This document shows positions 58,871 through 64,000 of a DNA stretch of 64,000 nucleotides, in pieces (within the stretch, counting starts at the first letter, position 1; every line of letters begins with the position of its first letter). This stretch comes from Amphibacillus cookii (GTDB taxonomy: Bacteria; Bacillota; Bacilli; Bacillales; Amphibacillaceae), in assembly GCF_016908375.1 (NCBI RefSeq), contig NZ_JAFBDS010000006.1:186001-250000 (forward strand), in the 5' to 3' direction. The notes under the pieces were generated by a model. The model was not told where the DNA came from, did no database searches, and saw nothing but the letters and a program-made list of their open reading frames with translations. The position numbers were made by a program, and so were the translations under genes.

Positions 58871-60310
58871 TTAAAATGGTACTTCTATCAAGTCCCAAAC
58901 TGGACTATTTATGGCACTATCCATATCCTTAGCAAACACTTTAAATCCATCGAAACCATGATAAGGACCGCTATAATCCCAAGAGTGCATTTGCCTAAAT
59001 GGTACTCCCGTTTTATGATATACATACTTTTCTTTAATCCCAGCTCCTATTAAATCCACATCGAGATGCTCTGAAATATACTCTAAATCAAATGAAGTTG
59101 GATCATCATAAACAATCGCCCCCTCCTGAAGCTCTTGAAACGTTTTTTCATAATCATCTTTATGGGCGAACTCATGACCAGTTGCAACAATTTCCATACC
59201 TAAATCTTCGTAAGCACCGATTGTATGGCGTGAACGCAGGCCACCAGTAGCTAACATCACCTGCTTACCCTTAAGTCTTGGCAAATACTTGTTTATGGTC
59301 TCGGCCATTTCATTAAGATATTTCCCAATGACTTTTTCAGCGTTTTTTTGAATCGAATCATCAAAGTAAGAAGCAATTTTTCTTAAGCTTTCAATCGTTT
59401 TACTTGGACCAAAAAAATTGTACTCAACATATGGCGTGCCATATTTTTTTTCCATTTCCTTAGCCATATAATTCATCGATCGATAGCAATGCACAAGATT
59501 TAGCTTTGAATGGTGCGTAATAGCCAGTTCATTGATCGAGCCATCACCAGACCACTGGGCAACAACTCTTAACCCCATTTCTTCTAACAAGATTCTACTT
59601 GCCCAAGCATCGCCACCAATATTATAATCACCGATAATTGCCACATCATATGGACCAGTTTCTGCAAGCTCACGTGTCCCCATTAAATGATCTCGAATAG
59701 CGTCGTTTGCAATATGGTGCCCTAACGATTGGCTAACTCCTCTAAACCCTTCACAATTCACAGGAATGACCGGCATATCAAGTTCTTTAGACATTTTCTT
59801 CGCAACAGAATTAATATCATCACCAATTAGACCGACTGGACATTCTGATTGAATAGAAATGCCTTTAGCTAATGGAAATATATCCTTTATTTCACGGCAT
59901 AGTTGCTCAAGTTTTTTATCGCCACCGAAGACGATATCCCGTTCTTGAAAATCACTTGTTACTTGCATGGCTGTGAAATTATTAATACCGAGCTTTCCGT
60001 TGGCATAATTCCGTCTCGTTCCCCAACTGTATTGCCCACAACCTACCGGGCCATGACTGATGTGGACCATATCCTTGATTGGCCCCCATACTACACCTTT
60101 GGATCCTGCATAAGCACAACCTCTAATCGTCATGACGCCAGGGCGTGATTTCTTGTTTGATTTAATTGAACACTTACCTGATTCAATGTTTTCTTCATCA
60201 GAAACGTCAAAGTGTTTTTTCCTAAACTTTCTTGATCGTTCTGGGTAAACCTCTAGCAGTTCTTCAATCAGTGCTTGTTTTTCTGCAACCACTTTTACAT
60301 TCAACCCCAT
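58871..60310 (-). CDS. nifD: Nitrogenase MoFe protein alpha subunit
   Basis: The ~479-residue catalytic chain carries P-cluster Cys at about 65 ([11 protein letters not shown]), 91 ([14 protein letters not shown]) and 157 ([11 protein letters not shown]). FeMo-co ligands are seen as Cys in [10 protein letters not shown] and His in [15 protein letters not shown]; active-site Gln and His are in [12 protein letters not shown]. Start candidates are GTG 60313, ATG 60310 and TTG 60304; the last has the best spacing from AGGAGG, so the N-terminus is uncertain by a few residues. Confidence 0.98.
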   Translation of the reverse strand: MGLNVKVVAEKQALIEELLEVYPERSRKFRKKHFDVSDEENIESGKCSIKSNKKSRPGVMTIRGCAYAGSKGVVWGPIKDMVHISHGPVGCGQYSWGTRRNYANGKLGINNFTAMQVTSDFQERDIVFGGDKKLEQLCREIKDIFPLAKGISIQSECPVGLIGDDINSVAKKMSKELDMPVIPVNCEGFRGVSQSLGHHIANDAIRDHLMGTRELAETGPYDVAIIGDYNIGGDAWASRILLEEMGLRVVAQWSGDGSINELAITHHSKLNLVHCYRSMNYMAKEMEKKYGTPYVEYNFFGPSKTIESLRKIASYFDDSIQKNAEKVIGKYLNEMAETINKYLPRLKGKQVMLATGGLRSRHTIGAYEDLGMEIVATGHEFAHKDDYEKTFQELQEGAIVYDDPTSFDLEYISEHLDVDLIGAGIKEKYVYHKTGVPFRQMHSWDYSGPYHGFDGFKVFAKDMDSAINSPVWDLIEVPF

Positions 60311-60326
60311 CACCCTCCTGTTAAAT

Positions 60327-61217
<891 letters not shown>

Positions 61218-61247
61218 TCATTTTTTTTCTTGATTTTTGATTTGCGA

Positions 61248-62654
61248 CTAACTAAAAGAGGGTTCTTCGATTGGATGATTTGTTTCTGGATTCATGTAAT
61301 GGTAATATTTCCTGCTTTCATATAACAAATCTTCTATCTCACCCGATTTAATAACGGGGATAATTCCTTGTTCACACATATATTTTTGCGGAACTGCACC
61401 CATGCCTGATGACAATAAAATTTGACAGTCACTTAAAATAGCCTTCGTTTCGTCTAAAATAGAGATTTTTTCTGACCCACAATTCACCTTCCCTCCAACA
61501 CAATATGACTGTACCTTTCTGACACCGATAAATTTGATCGTAGCTTCGGTAACATCAAAAATTAAAAAATCTTTTGCATGACCAAAATGTAAGTTAACCC
61601 TACCCTCCCCTCGGGTTGTTACAGCGATCCTGACAATTGACATATCAGTTTCTTTTTCCAAAGCCGGACTTCTCTCCTTTCCTTCTCTTCTTCTCTTCAT
61701 TTTCTGTTCCACCTGATCTTGATACGCTGCTCTTGCCTGTACGTTATAATCAATTTCGCTATTAAGGAACCTCTCTTTTGTAAACTCAGCACTCCGATCT
61801 TCGCCTAACAATCCAATTGCATCAGCTCTACATTGGTGACAATGCTTCATTATCTTTAGGTGACCAACATCCTGACAGTTTTCCTGTACGTTTTGCAATT
61901 CTAATGCTGTCGGATTTCTGATACCATTTTTCATAAAAACAGTATCTGGTGTAACAATTAGAGGCATTACATTATGAATAAAAGCCCCTTTGGCTGTGAT
62001 CACCTCTGCTACTTTTTTCAAATGATCGGCATTAATATCAGGGATCAGCACAGAGTTCACTTTTACTAAAATGCCAAGTGCAACTAATGCTTCTAAACCT
62101 CTTAATTGTCTGTCAATAAGAATTTGGGCGGCTTCTAAACCTTTGTATCGCTTTCGCTTATAGTAAATCCATGAATAAATTTCCTTTCCTATTTCTGGAT
62201 CAACTGCATTAATCGTAATTGTTACGTGATCAATATTTAATGCCTTAATTTGGTCAATATGATCCAATAACGTTAAGCCATTCGTACTTAAGCATAAGCG
62301 TAAATCTGAAGCGTGCTCTGCAATTCCTTTAAAAGTAGCAAATGTTCTCTCTGGATTTGCCAGTGGATCACCAGGACCTGCAATCCCAATAACAGACAGT
62401 TGTTTCATACCGCTTGCAACAAATAATACCTTTTTCACAGCTTCATCTGGGGTAATTAGCTCACTAACAACACCCGGTCTACTTTCATTTGCACAATCAA
62501 ACTTACGACTACAAAAATTACAACTAATGTTACACTTTGGTGCAACTGCTACATGCATTCGAGCAAAATGATGATGTGCCTCTTCACTGTAACAGGGGTG
62601 GCGAGCCGTTTTTTCTTCAGTACTTTGAGAAGTTCTTTTTTCCTCAACTGTAAT
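61248..62654 (-). CDS. nifB: NifB, FeMo-co core synthase (probable AUU start)
   Basis: Radical SAM enzyme that builds the carbide-containing 8Fe core, with a C-terminal NifX-like domain (IAVTTRGEGRVNLHFGHAKDF). SAM-cluster Cys lie in PKCNISCNFC. The first ATG (62558) would remove HPCYSEEAHHHFARMHVAV, the conserved NifB N-terminus, which is encoded in frame just upstream. The only suitably placed codon is ATT 62654, seven bases after GGAGGG; no in-frame ATG, GTG or TTG lies between. I extend to 62654 (468 residues). First gene of the operon. Confidence 0.94.
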   Translation of the reverse strand: MTVEEKRTSQSTEEKTARHPCYSEEAHHHFARMHVAVAPKCNISCNFCSRKFDCANESRPGVVSELITPDEAVKKVLFVASGMKQLSVIGIAGPGDPLANPERTFATFKGIAEHASDLRLCLSTNGLTLLDHIDQIKALNIDHVTITINAVDPEIGKEIYSWIYYKRKRYKGLEAAQILIDRQLRGLEALVALGILVKVNSVLIPDINADHLKKVAEVITAKGAFIHNVMPLIVTPDTVFMKNGIRNPTALELQNVQENCQDVGHLKIMKHCHQCRADAIGLLGEDRSAEFTKERFLNSEIDYNVQARAAYQDQVEQKMKRRREGKERSPALEKETDMSIVRIAVTTRGEGRVNLHFGHAKDFLIFDVTEATIKFIGVRKVQSYCVGGKVNCGSEKISILDETKAILSDCQILLSSGMGAVPQKYMCEQGIIPVIKSGEIEDLLYESRKYYHYMNPETNHPIEEPSFS

Positions 62655-62716
62655 AAGATCACCCTCCTTTATTTATTTTTTAAAAAAATAAAAACAAGTG
62701 GACTCATGCTGATAAT

Positions 62717-62731
62717 TGTATAAAAATAACA
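62717..62731 (-). promoter_or_regulatory. Degenerate second GlnR-like site
   Basis: TGTATAAAAATAACA is an inverted repeat with a 5-base rather than 7-base centre. It lies just downstream of the predicted -10, where Paenibacillus nif promoters have a second, repressing GlnR site. The spacing is wrong for the consensus, so this is tentative. Confidence 0.3.
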
Positions 62732-62744
62732 ATTTTATAGATTT

Positions 62745-62773
62745 ATCTTAATTTTTAGAATATTCTGAATCAA
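62745..62773 (-). promoter_or_regulatory. Predicted sigma-A promoter of the nif operon
   Basis: Minus strand: TTGATT (62768-62773), 17 bases, TAAGAT (62745-62750). The start point would be near 62738, about 85 bases before nifB. No -24/-12 sigma-54 motif was noticed. The remainder of 62655-63037 is AT-rich and non-coding. Confidence 0.6.
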
Positions 62774-62779
62774 TAGGAT

Positions 62780-62796
62780 TGTTATATATTCTAACA
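62780..62796 (-). promoter_or_regulatory. GlnR/TnrA-type operator upstream of nifB
   Basis: TGTTATATATTCTAACA fits TGTNA-N7-TNACA at every fixed position. It lies seven bases upstream of the predicted -35. GlnR binding in this place activates nif in Paenibacillus under nitrogen limitation. Confidence 0.8.
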
Positions 62797-63037
62797 GTAT
62801 TGCGGCCTATCTATTCACATTTTTGTCACTTTTGTTAGTTTTTTCATCCGAAATATATTAGGGTGAATATATGTCACCTCTTAGGGTTAATCGCTTACAT
62901 TCATTCATTTAAAACATTTCAAAAATTTACACAATAAATAATCGAACAATCATTTGATTAAGATCATGATTGTTCGACTATTGTTTGCTATAAATAAATG
63001 TTCTCAAGCGGACGAGATTAGTTAGCAACTCACTAAA

Positions 63038-63703
63038 TTAAGCCATAAATTCATTCGCTACGATTGAATTTACAGACATTTTTTCTCGTTTGATCACCTT
63101 TCCTTGATCGATATGATATATGAAATGCCCAAGTTTTCGCGCTTCCTCGTAATCATGCGTGACAAGTATGATAGGAATCCCCCAAATACGATAGAGCTCC
63201 ATTAAGGAACGATAACACTCTTTTTTTAACTGTTGATCTAAATTTGAGAATGGCTCATCAAGCAATAATACTTTCGGCTCAGTTGCCAACGCACGCGCAA
63301 GTGCCACGCGTTGTTTTTCTCCACCTGAGATTTGATGAGGATATTTGGTTTTTAACTGAGAAATTGCGAGTGTATCAATGACCCGGATTACCAACTTTTC
63401 TTGCTTTGCACCATACATAATGTTTTTTAGAACGTTCATATGTGGGAAAAGTGCATAATCTTGAAATAAGTAGCCGACCTCTCGCTTACTTAAGGGTAAT
63501 GCCCTCATCTTCGTTTGATAAAATCTTATGTCATTTAGCTGAATTAAACCTTTATCAGGATGATCTAAGCCAGCAATGCAATTGAGCACGGTTGTTTTCC
63601 CCGACCCTGAAGGACCATACAGTACTACTATTTCATTTCCCATCTCCACTTTCAGGTCAAGGTTAAACTGTGCGAGTTGCTTAAATAGTTTTAGTCGCAA
63701 CAC
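63038..63703 (-). CDS. modC: Molybdate ABC transporter ATP-binding protein
   Basis: The 221-residue ATPase has Walker A YGPSGSGKTTVLN, the Q-loop YLFQDYALFPHM, signature ISGGEKQRVALARAL and Walker B VLLLDEPFSNLD. It lacks the C-terminal molybdate-binding (TOBE) domain of longer ModC proteins. The ModC call rests on the adjacent modB-like gene and nif context. Start GTG 63703 after AAGGAGAGATACTT. Confidence 0.85.
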   Translation of the reverse strand: MLRLKLFKQLAQFNLDLKVEMGNEIVVLYGPSGSGKTTVLNCIAGLDHPDKGLIQLNDIRFYQTKMRALPLSKREVGYLFQDYALFPHMNVLKNIMYGAKQEKLVIRVIDTLAISQLKTKYPHQISGGEKQRVALARALATEPKVLLLDEPFSNLDQQLKKECYRSLMELYRIWGIPIILVTHDYEEARKLGHFIYHIDQGKVIKREKMSVNSIVANEFMA

Positions 63704-63721
63704 AAGTATCTCTCCTTCAAG

Positions 63722-64000
63722 CTAATTTCTTTTGTATTTAAGCATCTTTTTTTTACTCCAAAGGTTTAACCACAATACTGCGCTATACCCAAGTATGACA
63801 AGGATTCCTGTCCAAATCGCTGCCAGTCGGTTATTTCCGGATTGAACTGCAAAATATATTGTCATTGGTACTGTGTCAGTTCTTCCTGGAATATAACCAG
63901 CTAGCATTAACGTTGCACCAAATTCACCGATAGCACGTGCAAAAGTAAGAACCAAGCCTGCTAACAGGCCCGGCCAAGCCAGAGGGAACGCTATCGTCCA
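63722..64000 (-). CDS. modB: Molybdate ABC transporter permease, N-terminus outside window
   Basis: The frame is open to the right edge and ends at 63722. It has the permease loop LAWPGLLAGLVLTFARAIGEFGATLMLAGYIPG, typical of ModB/CysT permeases (EAA motif region), and a terminal hydrophobic helix. It ends 18 bases before modC. An internal TTG (63955) is not the real start. Confidence 0.9.
   Translation of the reverse strand, partial: WTIAFPLAWPGLLAGLVLTFARAIGEFGATLMLAGYIPGRTDTVPMTIYFAVQSGNNRLAAIWTGILVILGYSAVLWLNLWSKKKMLKYKRN

Noticed and set aside
58871-60310. Alternative (V or Fe) nitrogenase
   Set aside because: No delta-subunit gene is present, nifE/N/B/V and mod genes accompany it, and the NifK length and motifs are of the Mo type.
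62655-63037. Sigma-54/NifA-type promoter for nif
   Set aside because: I see no GG-N10-GC element or TGT-N10-ACA activator site; the sigma-A plus GlnR layout explains the region better.

Overview
The window is low-GC Gram-positive DNA from a spore-forming member of the Bacillaceae. The evidence is a long stretch of conserved Bacillus gene order (gerE, yslB, uvrC, trxA, mutS2, polX, yshB, zapA, rnhC, pheTS, ysgA, sspI; then ysdC, ysdA, rplT, rpmI, infC, thrS, ytxC, dnaI, dnaB, nrdR, speD, coaE, ytaF, mutM, polA, phoR, phoP), spore genes (gerE, sspI, ytxC, ytaF) and T-box leaders. Several blocks found at these loci in B. subtilis are missing: sdhCAB, etfAB with fatty-acid degradation genes, gapB, and mdh-icd-citZ. 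That fits a fermentative, TCA-poor, possibly alkaliphilic anaerobe or aerotolerant diazotroph of the Amphibacillus/Natronobacillus type. The species assignment is inference only.

Layout. 1-5.6 kb: a type I-C CRISPR-Cas module (cas8c cut by the left edge, cas5c, cas3, all on the minus strand) with a divergently transcribed array of 12 full repeats and a degenerate terminal one. 5.7-23 kb: the gerE-to-sspI housekeeping block, mostly minus strand, with a Phe T-box before pheS. 23-31 kb: accessory genes (a DsbA-like anchored thiol protein, an AT-rich pair of a secreted protein and a VanZ-like membrane protein, topoisomerase III, an M42 peptidase, a membrane thioredoxin-like protein, dUTPase). 31-51.7 kb: translation, replication and repair genes, including an infC-rpmI-rplT operon with a leader, thrS with a Thr T-box, dnaB-dnaI, polA-mutM-ytaF-coaE and phoPR. 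52.3-62.7 kb: one compact minus-strand Mo-nitrogenase operon, nifB-H-D-K-E-N-X-W, an IscA/HesB-like gene and nifV, driven by a promoter with a perfect GlnR/TnrA-type box. 63-64 kb: modB (partial) and modC for molybdate uptake, just upstream of nif.

How the parts work together. ModBC would supply molybdate. NifB, NifE/N, NifX and NifV (homocitrate) build FeMo-co; NifH is reductase and maturation partner; NifD/K is the catalytic component. NifW and the IscA-like protein probably protect or supply clusters. GlnR links expression to nitrogen status. No nifU, nifS, nifQ, hesA or alternative-nitrogenase genes are visible here.

The intergenic space is unusual. One dispersed repeat family has eight copies, all in the same orientation, with hairpins kept by matching changes on both arms. 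A second MITE-like family with imperfect terminal inverted repeats has three copies. An IS4-type transposase remnant lies beside dnaI. Two genes, nifB and infC, appear to use AUU start codons; for nifB a conventional ATG call would remove a conserved N-terminal motif.
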